Below, piece by piece: positions 25,401-39,100 of a DNA stretch of 60,000 nt. The DNA comes from Tubiluchus corallicola. Lineage: Eukaryota > Priapulida > Priapulimorpha > Priapulimorphida > Tubiluchidae. The stretch lies in assembly GCA_030141605.1 (NCBI GenBank), contig JAQGDQ010000046.1, forward strand, positions 622,001 through 682,000. The letters are read 5' to 3'. How positions within the stretch are numbered: the first letter of the stretch is position 1; each line of letters starts with the position of its first letter. The position numbers and the translations under genes are program-made. A model generated the notes under the pieces. It saw only the letters and a program-made list of their open reading frames with translations. It did not search any database and was not told the DNA's origin.

Positions 25401-28400
25401 TATTTTACATTAGCTTTTATTATAAATATAGCTTTTTAAGAAAATTTTTTTAGTAATTAAATGTATGCATAAAATAAATCAGATTCAAATCAGAACTTTA
25501 TTATTTTGCCATTATTAACATGGCTAAGTTGCTGTGTAGCAAACTTGTAAATGTTATATCTTTTAAAACTACACTTAAGTTCACTTGTAACATAGAAAAC
25601 TTACTGAAATAACTCTGAAATGACAGTTTTGAAAATGATGACTGCAAATCTTGCAATCAGCAATTCATTGTGAAAGCATCACAGTCACAGAAAAGTTAAC
25701 AGGATGACAGCCCACCTTAATAAGAAGCTCGTATCTTGGTATTCTTTGTACAGGCATAATAAGTAGAGCATCTAGGCTCAGTTTTCCTCGATGTTCTCTT
25801 GAACAGCTCTAAAAGAGAACAGAAAATTTATTGCTGCATGAAGTGGAGTTCAAGGATGAATGTCACAGTAGTTTTCTTCTATGTGACAGCTTTTCTTTGC
25901 AGGAAGCAGCATATTTTTTCACTCTTGCAGAAAATTAATAAGCAAGCCTATCATTATGTTTAAATACGCTCAAAATATTAACACTGACAACTGCCAGTAT
26001 ACAGAAGTAATGTACTTTCTAAATGTACTCATGTTTAGTTCATTACTTTACATATAATGATTATAATGACACAAATATTGGACAACCTATATCATAATAT
26101 TATGTGATAAGTGCCATACATACCATTTAATCATAGTATTAGGACGCGCTCGATTGCTGTTATATAATATTATAATAAAGTATAATGGCACGCGTGTGTT
26201 AGGCTTAGAAGTGTGTTATATTATAGAAATCAAGTTTAGTTTATTACAGGTTTTGTTGATTGAAATTGAAATTGATTTTATGACCACCATTATACGTCCT
26301 GAGTCTTCACAAGCAATCAAATTTCAGTAATTTCATCTGTTCTTGGCTAGATTTTCTGTCAGCCATTTCACCAGAAAATTTTTAAATTACTCCTCGTTTT
26401 CACGCAATACATCTATTTCACTAGCTTCGTCATCTTCACAACTATAACTCTGGTCGGATTGCACTTCATTGGCCATTGTTTTTGCTGTTCAATGTCCTCG
26501 AGCTGTTTTTACCTTTGGCTTCCTATATTCTACTCATGAAGACTTCGATTCTTATACTGTAGATTGGTCTGCCATAATTTAGATAAATGCTATTGCAAAA
26601 GAATTTTCTATTAACCGGAGACATCATTACTATCAGCATTTACATAGCTCTGCTACTCTATGCATGCAGTAGAAAATGCGGGCAAAAGGACGTACGTGTC
26701 AGTTTAATCTGAGTAATCTTAGGAAGCCAGGTAAATGAAAAGTAGAAACTGTTTTACTGCGAGAAAATTCTTACAAGCGTTGATCAATCATGCATTGCGA
26801 CACGAAAATAATGCAAGTAATTCGTTTCATTTAAATTAATTGTTGGGCACTTAAGTAATTACACATACACTATGTTATTGCTTATGCTAAACTTAAAATT
26901 TACATAATTACTTCCAAAATTTAGTGCCCCCAAAATTTGGCGCCCTACGCAACTGCCTAGTTTGCCTAGTGGTAGAGACGACCTTCTAAAATTACACCAT
27001 AAATTTAAATACATAAATCACTATCTAAATAAAACTTACGTACCTGTACATAACTAAAATCACATCAAGTGTCTCTGGTCTCTGTGTAAATTATTTAAGT
27101 AATTTTGTCTGTAGAATCGTGACGGCAATGCGCCGCAATGGGCGGTCAAAGGGCCACCGGACAAAGGACAACAGGTGCATGGACCACAAGTCAAAGAACC
27201 TTCTTCATCACTTTAAAGTGGTCAAAGGACCACCTATTAACGGGATGGAAATGAATACCAACCAATCAAAGGACCATCAGTGCACGTGCTGATAGCGGCT
27301 TAAACAAAATTGCAATTTCCACTTAGCCTTAACATTTTATTTAATAAAGTGTGACTGATAATTTTAGGGTGATAATGATAATGATTGACCAATGTGTTAA
27401 GGTTCTTATTTTATTTTCATTTAACATTTATTTCGCACATTAAGCACTCAGCTGAACACAAGATTAACAGACAAAAGATCAATAATGTAATTCAAGACTA
27501 ACAGGTAAAAACTAATTAGATGCTTTAAGACCATTAACGCAACGTTGTTTTTATTAAGTAGGTTTGAGGATAGATTTTTTTGAGAATATGAAAACGTTTT
27601 TTTGTCAGAAATGGTGCTCACCTAACCGTCATCGCAAATTTTTCGCATGATTGATATTCGAACTACGACACTTCGGAATTCTAAAAGAAGGCAATCATAA
27701 ATCATTTGTTTCGTCATTATGTTTCCCCATCGCCGCAAGGAAGATGTAAAACTTGTTACTCTTTTTGTTTGATCTTAATTAGTGTCTACAGTGACAGGTT
27801 CCGAATTAATGTAGCCGCATTTTTTCAATCAAAATTTCATGCAGATATGGCTTTCTTATAAAAAAAACTTCCGCAGCTGTGTACTTCCGATTTCTTTCTT
27901 CTTGCCGTTACGTGGACTGCTGTTTTTTGTCTAATGTTAATTAGCGAAAAAAAGATTAGTCGAGGAATAAAACTGAGATCAATTGTTAGGAGTTACACAA
28001 TAAATGTAAATCTTGTTAGCTTAAATACACCTGAACCCAAATCCCAACAAGATGTACTAATTTCGAATTAGTATTTTCACTTAGATGTCTAATGAAGTCA
28101 GACATTGTAGCAAAAAATATTTTTGTCAAAATCAGATATTTTGGTTAGCTGGTAACCATCTATAAGTAGTACATCTGTAAATACAAGATACTATTTCCAA
28201 ACTGGTAATATATTTTACATTTATATGTACATATGTATTTAAATTTCAGTGCATAAATACAATGTAAACTACATTGTTTGGTGTAATTAGCCAGTGTGGA
28301 AAAATAGTTTCAAACATCCTTTTCGGTATTTAATTAGTCTGTGTTGCGCTGCGTAAATAGAAACTGCTGTATACGCATCACGCATTAGGCGCATTACGGA

Positions 28401-31400
28401 TCAGGCATCACGCATTACACGCACTTGGACTCGTACCTTTAGACACATGAAACAAACGATTATGCAATCTGGTAGCTGACTCTATACGTGCGTAAGGCCT
28501 AAGTGCTCAGAAAGGTGACTATAACATGACTTTTGCCATGAAGGCAATGGTACCCAATGTCCTGGTGTGGGATGTGGATGGCAACGCAATTGTGCCAGGT
28601 GTTGCAGCGAAATACCAAAAACCAGTTCAGTGGTAAGCCGGGTTGATGAAGAAACTTCTAAGTCCGAGTCTGAGTCCGCAGAAGAAGATTCTGATTGAAA
28701 AGCAAAATATTGTTCCCCACATTGGAATTTCAAAGTAAACTTCATATTGGAATGAAAAAAATCTATGAAACTTGTCTCAGTGGAAAATTAGTCTAACAGA
28801 GACTAAATTTAATAGCGCACTTTGAAAAGTTGGTTTCAAAATTAGTCTCACACAAACCAATTACACCAAAAGTGTAGTGAATAGAAGGTACTGACAAATA
28901 ATTTTATCGAACAGAACTTTATAGTTTGACCTCTGTGAAAAACAATAAATGTCTTGACACGAGTAAATGGCTGATTACTGAGTGGTCTGTTAATTTTATT
29001 TGGTGATCGTTTAACCCGTGGCCCTTTGTCTTTTCAGATGAATCTTTAGTAGCCCTTTGTCTGGTGGTTTTACTAGTGGTCCTTTGGCTAATAGTCCTTT
29101 GACCATCAACTTAGATGAAACTTGGCACTGTGTTCCACTAAAGGAATAGAGTAGTAAAACTAAGGATACGGAGTTTGCTGGATGTTATACTTGTTCATCC
29201 TTGTTCATCTTGGGAGTACAATAACTGAGTGTGTGCTTGGTACTGAAGAGAATGCAAGCGCAAAAGCTCCAAGAAAACACCCTTCAGAAATGAAGCTTAA
29301 AAATACGTCTTGAAATTTTATGTCACTTACATGCTGTCTTATTGGACACAGAACTTGAGTTAACAGTAACGCTGCATAAGATTTGTAAATTTAAACTACC
29401 GCGATGATCGTTAGGCGCAGCAATTTTAGCGATAAGTCGTTTGCTTCAAGTTTAGATTATAAATAACATTCCGTAAAATTTGAAAATATAATCACAGCAT
29501 TCGTAGCATTAACTTCTCTAACTAAGCAAAAGTTTAAACTAGTTTATATTGCCAGTAAGATTAAAAATAGATTTTTTGGTGAACGTGTGGTGCACACTGG
29601 GATGGTGATTTTTTACCAGATGGCGCCAATGTTTTAAATTATTAAGAATTTTCTAATTACATAAGCCTTTAAACAGCTAAGCAAAATGCTACTTATATAA
29701 CTTTCTATGGAAAGTTTTTCGAGACATACTGTACTTTAAAATCTCCTTTCCTTTCCCTTTAAGCAATGCCGAGCTTGGCATGTGATATGTTTGTGTGACT
29801 ACTAAGGAATTTCACTCTTGGGGAGTCTGTGTCACAAGGAGTCTAGGTGCTGAAATATTTCGTTCATTTAGGGAAGATGTACTTGCATCCGAATGTGACT
29901 GTGACAATTCTGCCAGTTCCGTATTTCATCTCAGAGGATTATCTTGATAATGAAATAACGATAATCTGATCCTGCCATAAGATAACATTAGCAAAGTCCT
30001 GTCCTTGAGTTCTGCTTAGTGACATGCGGTGCAACAAAGAACTATAAAAAATATCGCGAAAGAGCGTAATTTATTAGGCCAATTTACACCCCAAGATATT
30101 CCCTAATCTGTATAATTCGCAAAGTCTTTGCGTTTTCATTTTGTACGTTGTTTATTAAACTTTAATTGAAATCCTAAGAAAATCAACTGAATTTGAAGTG
30201 ATTACATGCGGCAAATAATACGATGCAAATTATTTTGAGAAAACAATTTCATTTGAAAAATGAGTTTGAAATTGCAGCAACTATGTTTCAAAATAATTTT
30301 TTCCAAAACAAAACCTTTAAGCACTGCGTCATTTTTGATGATTCTCATTTCTTAGTCAAAGTGCGCCGAGAGAGAGGAGAGCAAAAATAGAGAGAGAGAG
30401 AGAACAGGAAGGGAGTGGAAGAGAGTAAAAGGGAAAGAGAGAGAAAGAAAGAAAGAGTATGAAAAGACGAGAGGTAGAGAGAAGTGGAAAAATTGAAAGG
30501 GGGAGAGAGGGGAAGAAGGGATGGATTTAGATGGGAGCGCGGCAAAGGGAAAAAGAGAAATCGAAGGCTTTATATATCTTACTAAAATAGCAGAATTTTG
30601 ATATAAAAACGCAAGTACGATTTTTTTTGTTAAAAATTTTTCTGCAAATTGTTTTTTCAGTGAAAAGACTTTTGTAGAAAAAATATTTTCTGGTAAAAAG
30701 GTTTTCTGGAGTCATTTTTTCTAGGAAATGATTTCTGTGTGAAACAAATTGTGAGAAAAACTTTCTCTGGGCAACAGACCTATACCACATCAATGCCATT
30801 TAAAAATTCGCACAACCGGAAAGGTCTTACAAAACTCGATCTGAACTGGTGCCAAAGCATTTATGTGTTATGGCCTGCTGTTGCATATGATAAATAATCA
30901 TGGGAAATTTTCTAAACAGAAACACGTTGGTCTACTGCAAATTCAGCAGTACATCAATAAAGAACTGAGAGTCACTGCCAATACAAACATCAGATAAACA
31001 AATTAGTGAGTACAACATTTCAAAACGACACAAAGCTTTTCCATCGACATACATAACAGTGATGCAAGACTGTGAAGAATTTTTGTTGAGTGTTTTGTGA
31101 AGTTGGCTGCAACTATTTAGGAGTTAATAAAATTACTTATGAAGAACGCTAAAGTTTTGCATCAGTAATATTAATCCAAAGAATGTACTAAATCACACGG
31201 ACTGGCATGGCTGAGTATTTAACCTATAGCTGGTTCTAAAAGCGTGTACGGTTCAAAAATATGGCAAGATAAGCAGCTCACTTTAAAATGATTTGATGGG
31301 GTAAATCGTAGTTTAGCATCTCCTGTATTTGACAATGCGATCAGAAGTTCTAATGTTACAGCAATATCAAATTTACAAAACTCTAAACTGGAATATGACA

Positions 31401-32941
31401 GCAAAACTTTTTCCACTGAAATTAGGAAATTAAGCTGCCCCACGTATCGTGCCTATCATTTATTGAGCTGTTGCCTCTGGAGTTATAAAATCTGGAAATT
31501 TGCCACAAAGAACATATAATATAAAATAGAGGACAGGATAAATGGTCCCTTCCAAATTAGATTACAAAGGTGTTTTTGTAAGTACTGTGTATAGACAAAA
31601 ATGTCTCCAATATTTGTTTGTTTAAAAGACTCAATTATATATACCTCTAAAAATTTGGCAAATGCAGGTTTAGCAGCAATGGCAGCTTTTATGGATTCTT
31701 TGGCATGTTTCCAGTTATTGATGAAAGTTGTGTAAGTGTCTATAACTGGTTGCTTCGTGAACTGAAAAAAGAGAAAGGCAAATAATTAAATTTGGTTAAT
31801 TTGAATCTACTGAACAAATTAAGAACATCGATATTTGATTTCACACGAATAGATTACATAGGCAATGTAGTACAATTTGACACTGACACTGCAGTAAAAT
31901 GTCGCAGTTCAGGACAGATTCTGTGTGAGTTGTGAGGAAATAGTAGCTATTCTCATATCTGCTATGGCAGGTATGCCATATTGCTAAAGGATATACAGAC
32001 CAGGTCATCATCTAACAGACAGCCAAAAAAATTAAATATTACCTTCTTGTGTCATTTTATTTGATTTGATTTACTTGCAAATTACAAATATTGGAAACAA
32101 ATATAAAAACAACAACATGTGTAAATCCTGCAAGGATAATAATACATCTTAGACTTATTATATAGCTTTTGAAAAGAAATGGGGCCACAGACCAAACTGC
32201 GGTCAGACCCACATCTAAAACAGAAACAAATTGATGCAATCCAATAATTAGAGCACACTCAGACTGGGTCATGACCTATCCACAGATCATGACCAACCAT
32301 GCTTCACTTTGTTACATAAAGCATCATTTTTGTTACATAATGATTGTTACATAATGACACGAATTTTGGGATTTGTTAGATAATGCAGCATCTTTATTGC
32401 CTAATGAGGCTTTTGTTACATAACGACCCTTAACAGACGTGCATTTATTAATCATTTGGTGGACGCTGATCCCAAATCATTTTATCATTTATGTGCCTTG
32501 GGAAAACTTCCAGCACGGAGCGAGTTTTTGCTAATTCTTTTTATATGGGACATGTAAAGTTTTTAAAGTCAACTTTACAAGAACATGCTTAGTGGAGTAA
32601 AGCTGCATTAACAAAATGACTAGTCCCCCCCCCACCAGATCTGGTCTTAGAAACCTTAGTTTTAAGCCCGTCTAAGACTATTCTATTCCTCAGAAAATGA
32701 AACAGGCATAATATGGCCGCCTAGGCAATGAAAGTTAGATGAGCAGAATTAAGGAAGCCATGCAGCTAAAACTTCAGCAGTTAATTAACCGCGTCATGTG
32801 GCTTCCCACTATTTAACTTCATTCGCTGCATGTGTACTGATATTTGGTGTTCGCCGGCAAAATGAACTCTTTTAAACAAATGAAGGAGAATTTAAATTTA
32901 TGTATTATACTATATTCTACCAACATTAATATACAATAATA

Positions 32942-33008
<67 letters not shown>

Positions 33009-33024
33009 CGACGATGACGGTGAC

Positions 33025-33111
<87 letters not shown>

Positions 33112-36100
33112 AATAATAATAATAATAATAATATAGTAATATAATATCAACTGTGCATCTAAATATAATTTTTATGGACTATGACAAACCTTTCGTGTAT
33201 GCAGGAACAATATGAAGTTAACATGGCTATAGACGTAACGAACTAATCTGATTACTAGCACAAACAGTACTTTATCAGCAGCGTCATCATCTTAATCATC
33301 ATCACCATCATCCTCGATTATCATCATCATTATAATCGCCATCATCAAATGCTTGGATATCTCTCACGTCAGGCTAATTTTGTTTTCACAGTAACTTTCA
33401 CGAATACTTACAGAATTGACAATGACGTCACCGACTTTTTGTCGGTTATCCCACGTATCCATGCGGTTCTTGAGAGCTTCCAAAAAGTTCTCATGATGTA
33501 CCAGAATTTCTGGAATTTGAAAGAAAATGTCGTCGACGATGGAAGCGTCCACAATGCCAGCATTTTCTGGCATTTTAAGAGGTCGAAGGTATTTCTGAAA
33601 AAGTAAGCAAAAAATTACAGTATAAGCGGTCAAGCCCATTATAAAAAAACAGTTAATGAGTTGGTTGATTACAGAGCAGCCAAGTCTAACACGATGAATT
33701 TTAATAGTCCAACAAGACCAGAGGCAATGCTAACAGAAGGAATGTTAATAGAGCCAAGCTCAATTTTAATGATACCAAAAACTGACTTTCCCAGTTTGTG
33801 TAGATCTTACAATTTTTTTATAATGTGCACTCATGAACATTACACTGTAAGCTTACGAACTAAAACGGGCTAAACAATAAAAAATCGTAAAGTTTTGGAA
33901 ACAACTGACAACGTGTAATGGCAGCCAAAAAAAGCTTAAGCAAAGCTAATCAAAGTATAACTAAACTTGGTCGAAGATACAGAAGTGCTATTCTGCGGCC
34001 AAAAGTCAAACGACGGTGTCAAACACGCTTATAAAAAGTGATATGTTAAACTTTGTTTGTCAGAATCTCAAGGCACATGGGCATCATATGATATAGCATT
34101 CTGTGTAATAATTAAATAGTATCAGCATGTCATCGAATACACGAGAATATGCAAACCCCGAAAAACTATGGACCAAGTGTTAAGCAACGATGTCTGCAAT
34201 AATTGCAGGAATATGCAATTAAATAGCTTATTTCAGGCTGACGGTAAGCCTTTTAAACTTTTCCTCATCGCAAACTCGTTATTTTTTTATTATAAATCTG
34301 GTTATCTTCCTAACGAGTCAAGCACAGTTCACGAGAAGTCGTGCATATCACATGACGCATGAAGCCACGCATTAAAGACGAGACCGGTACATATGTCTAT
34401 GATAGTGCCCTATGTGTTGACAATAGAAAAATGGCTTCACTATCATTATCGCCATCATGCCAACGGAGTGTACATAAATCAACACCATTTTTAACGGATA
34501 AAAAATTCCAAGATAGAACCATTATTACGCTGATGTAGGTTACAAGTTTACCGAGTCTGATGAACCGAAAATAAGACGCATCAGGCAGGCCAAACGACCT
34601 TCGCCTTTAGTGCTCAGCGTAAAAGTTTCAGAGACTTTTGAACGCTGTACGTGCATCACAAAATGTTACTTCAAATACAAAAAATTTAATGAGATTGTTC
34701 TAAACTCTCAACAACAAATTCGTAATACAATGTGTTATTACAGTGAAAACTTAGTGCCGAATGTACCGAAGCTAATAGCTTTAGCCTCAAAAATGGTCTA
34801 CTGTGACTATTCTGTATTCATATTTCAGAAGCTCCACACTAACGATAATCAGTGTCGTTTACTTCACAAATCCCACAGTTAAGGCGAAATCCAGAATGTA
34901 AATTGTCGTATCAAAACAACACAATAAAACGTGTACTACAAAATTTTTAATAACGTTGATTACAGTAACAGATTTCTCAAAAACAAAACATGTTTCGATA
35001 AGCTACTACCGCTTTCAGATTTCTTCCAGGAAACAAAACGGTTGCAGTTTATTAAATCGTACCTGCTCTGCACAGCATGAGCCCCAGAATGGCGATAAAG
35101 GAAATTACAAACAGTTTCTGTATCAAGTGAATACCGCCTGGTAATTATAGTAAAATACGAAAAGTATCACGAGCTAGTTGAAGCAGCCGGTCCACTCTAT
35201 AAGTCAAACGTACCGTAACATGTTTCTTGTATGTAAATTTCCTAACTGGGTCAAATTTACCCTCGCATCTGAAAATGATAGCAACAGACTAAACTCAATT
35301 TTGTCTGTCACGTTATAATTACTACATTCCTGTTTGGCGATTTGGGCAAATCGCTAAAATTTTGCAATAGCAGAATTTTGTACTACAACAATCTTTTTTC
35401 ACATATGCAAGAAATTCCCTGAATAGTTCTTGCATTAATTTTGCTGCAAAACTATAAATTATCTTGAAACAGAAAATTTATTTTTACTTATTTGACTTAT
35501 TGATATTACTTGCTTACTGCGCCCTCTATTTTCCTAATGAGCGATCTTGATTAATTAAACAATTAATCGAATTAATAATGATTCACACACCGATTGCTTC
35601 CAGACAATTGATTAAGCCGTTCTATCAATTGCCCGACTCCGAGGGCTTCGGTTCAGTCGATAAGGCAATGATCTGGTCCTACACAATTGTAACGTCGAAC
35701 TTGTGTTGTGAGTCAGATCTGTATCCCTCGAGTTTACAAGCGAGCTCCCGCAATGAGCTGTACACTGCGAATCGTTCAGGTTCGAATCAAGGATTTAGTG
35801 TTACGATTATGAGCCACAGGTAACGCATTAAACATCGACACAACTCTGCAGTTAAGTTAACTCAGTGAATAGTTTATTGCAATTACAAATTACACTTTGG
35901 GTTATACTTCAAAACGATAAAGGATTTGTTCCTATGCGCTGGTGAGCGCTTACAAATAATCTTAAGATCCAAAGAGATACTATTCACAAAGACTGTTACT
36001 TAAGTTGCGATGCTGCGCTGAAGGTGCTTAAGTTACACATCCAATACTACGTTACTGATACAAACGGTTATAAGGTGCAAGTTACAATAAGTAAAATAAA

Positions 36101-39100
36101 TTCACTTAACTCGCGGACTGGCCAATTTACAATTGTTATTGGCCAGGTCCTTGTTCCTCTACGAGACCTCGCGGCACCAGTGCTTTGACTTCGCAAAGTA
36201 CGCAGTAGAATCACCACGCTGGGCTAACGAAAATCTGACGTCTTGCAGAATGTCTCGGATACAAGAACACGGCAACAACTGTCCTCCCCTCTCGCTAGAT
36301 ATGTGTCTGCGCGCTTTGAACTTTTTGCCAAGCTTATAAAGCAAAAGCTCTTTTTGTCACGCATTGCGCATTGACCACTGAGGATTGCATCATCTCTGAT
36401 GATTTAATAACCCAGAAGTCGCAATCTTACCTCCTGGACAGTGAGTAATGTTTTGCAAGCTACTTTATGATCGATAATTGCTGCTACTGGGTTTACACAA
36501 AATGATTTCTTTACTCGCAACTCGACAAATGGTCAGTACTGGCCTTATTCTCTTGTTCGCTAATTGGTATGCACACTGTTAACAAGCGACATCTCTTTGA
36601 ATTTTGCACCTGCCTGTTTCACTACTCTGCGACATCTCTGCTTGTTAAATTTAAACTCTTGAACTCATTAAATTCAAGCTACAAGCTGGGCGAGTCCCCT
36701 ATAATCAAATTGTATGAATTTCCATATCAAACTCAGGGAGGAGTGGTCTTATCATCATAATCTAATTCATCTGATAATTCCAATTAATATCTAATTAAAT
36801 TCATATTCCAAATTTTATTCATAACAATTTTCGTAACCAGGGGTGGCTTTAAAGCAAAACTGAACCCAATCTTAAACTGTCGCTCAAAACAATCTACTTT
36901 TTAAAATATTGAAATGAAGCATACTCTTTTTTTCAAAAATGACTTACGTGAAGGAATTATTACCACACAAACACAATTTCGCGTTCGCGCCATTAGTTTT
37001 TCGTTGTTACATGCATTTCGCCATTCGCTAGTTAGACGGGTACTAGCGCCTGCATTGCGGAAACGCATTGTACAGAAGACAGGTGCTGTACCTCTCAGTT
37101 CAGATATGTTAGTTTGTGGCGAACTAGATACGTTCGACAGCTCCTGTGTGAGCACAGCGGTAAATTTGAAATTTGAATTTTTATCTTAAAACTTGCCTAG
37201 TTTTAATGCAACGCCCTGAATAAATTGCAGTAGCACTGTACTTCAATTTTCGCTAACGCAAACACATGTAAAACATGCTCGTGGAATATTTTTGCTGTTA
37301 AAAATTACGTTAGTTTGTGATGTCATCAATAGCTGGGCTCGCCGGCCGTTAATTAAGCTTTTAATCTACCATTTAATTACCAGAAACACTTTTGCAGTGT
37401 TAATTGTGTTAAAACGTATACTTTTTGTCGGACTAAGGGTAGTGTACCAAAAATCATACTGTCTTCGTTTAAGATTCGTGACGCTGCCAATTTTTATCAA
37501 TTTCGCAAATATCTTCAAAACTGGAGATAAGTAAGATGACGTACAAATAAAAAAGAACTAGAAGCTTTCTCTTCTTACGACACACTGTAAATTCAATTAG
37601 CAATAGCATAATCGGAAAAAACTAAATTATTTATCCCGCTAATGAACCACGAGCAGAATAATTTATTCTTTGGTGTTGATGGTCAGACATGAGAGACAAC
37701 GCCAAAAGAGACTGGGAAGTAAAGCATCAACTAGTTCTCTCAATGACCCCGTTTTCACCTGTGGGGACTGCGGCAGAGACTGCCATTCCAGGATCGGGCT
37801 CTACAGCCACAGCAGACGCTGCTCCAGCTCCACTTTATGGCGCAACCCATCGTCTTCATAGACGGACGGAGGCCGACCTGGTGTTGATGATTTGCTAGTA
37901 TCCGTCTCACTGAATAATTCCAAGTGTAGAACACGGTCACAGTAATGCACAAGATGACAGCTGTGTACTCTTGATCTTATGCACGTAAATTTCTTTCTTT
38001 TCTATTTCCCTAAACTAATCTCTGGGTCCTAGAATGTTAGCAGAGTAGATCGTGAACATATATGGTGAAACATACTACGAAAAAACAAATGAACGTCTTT
38101 TCACTTAGAGATAAACTATCTACCACCATTGTGTTATTTAGGCGTGTGCCGCCCCTCCATTCAGAATGAGAAGCTGCCAAGGCTGTGCTTCTAAACCAAA
38201 ATTAGCAGGTAATTATAATTAGACCTGCTCGCAACAAAAAGTTGAGCAAGGTTAAATTAAAATAAACGGGAAACATGAGCGGCATACAAACAGTATGCAA
38301 TAGAAACATCGACGAAATTCAACCATTATGAATACCGTTTGCATTGTATAATGTCCCTGCTATTAGCCAACTTGACAGCAAAATACTTGCAACCGCATTG
38401 CGCTGATTCAGTGAAGAAAATAAAGTGTCCATATAAAATTAGATACATTTTTGTCGAAAAATTACTTATACGGGGGCTACAAAAAATTTCTAAGACAAAT
38501 AATAACCGTTTTGTGACACTTTTTAACTATAATTTATCTTACAAAAATAATTAAAGTAAAAGATTAATTTACAAAAAACTCAAATATATATATATATATA
38601 TATATATATAGAAAGTCACGAAACTAAATCTCAGAACTCATATCACTCCTACAAGGTCACTCAATTTTCAATAAATTCATTCATTGGCACAGGTAGCAAA
38701 TTAAAAAAACACAAAGGCAAATATCTCACTAAATACGGTACCTTCTATTTTCGGTCAATACAGAGAAAATTACATTTCGACCTAAACAAACTGATTCTTC
38801 AAAAGTAGAGGTTGATATAATTTCTACAGAATCTATACTAAAGAAGAATAAAGACTGTTGACACAGTACAGTGTGCAAAGCACACATAACATAGCCACAC
38901 TGCTGCAAATTCTCGCAAATATGCAAAAACTGTTTTACCAGCAAAAACGCAAATAATAGGATTACCGATGACCAGTTCTTTTTGTTTGTTGACTCCAATC
39001 TCGTAGCATTTGTGCTGTACATCAGATAAAGGACACGTGTACGAGTTAGTGTAAGCAAACGTTACACAAACCGTAGGTATAATCAACAATTTATGCTACC

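Noticed and set aside
26905-26985. GCGCCCTA...TGCCTAGTGGTAGAG segment, and a similar GGGGCCCCAAAAGG piece near 57355
   Set aside because: They recall short conserved pieces of dispersed DNA transposons, but ends and family could not be shown.
31195-31262. tRNA-like segment with GGCTGAGT and GGTTCAAAA
   Set aside because: No cloverleaf can be formed and boxes are poor; at best a worn SINE scrap.
32926-33150. Poly-Met and poly-Ile open frames
   Set aside because: They are translations of the (GAT)n microsatellite.
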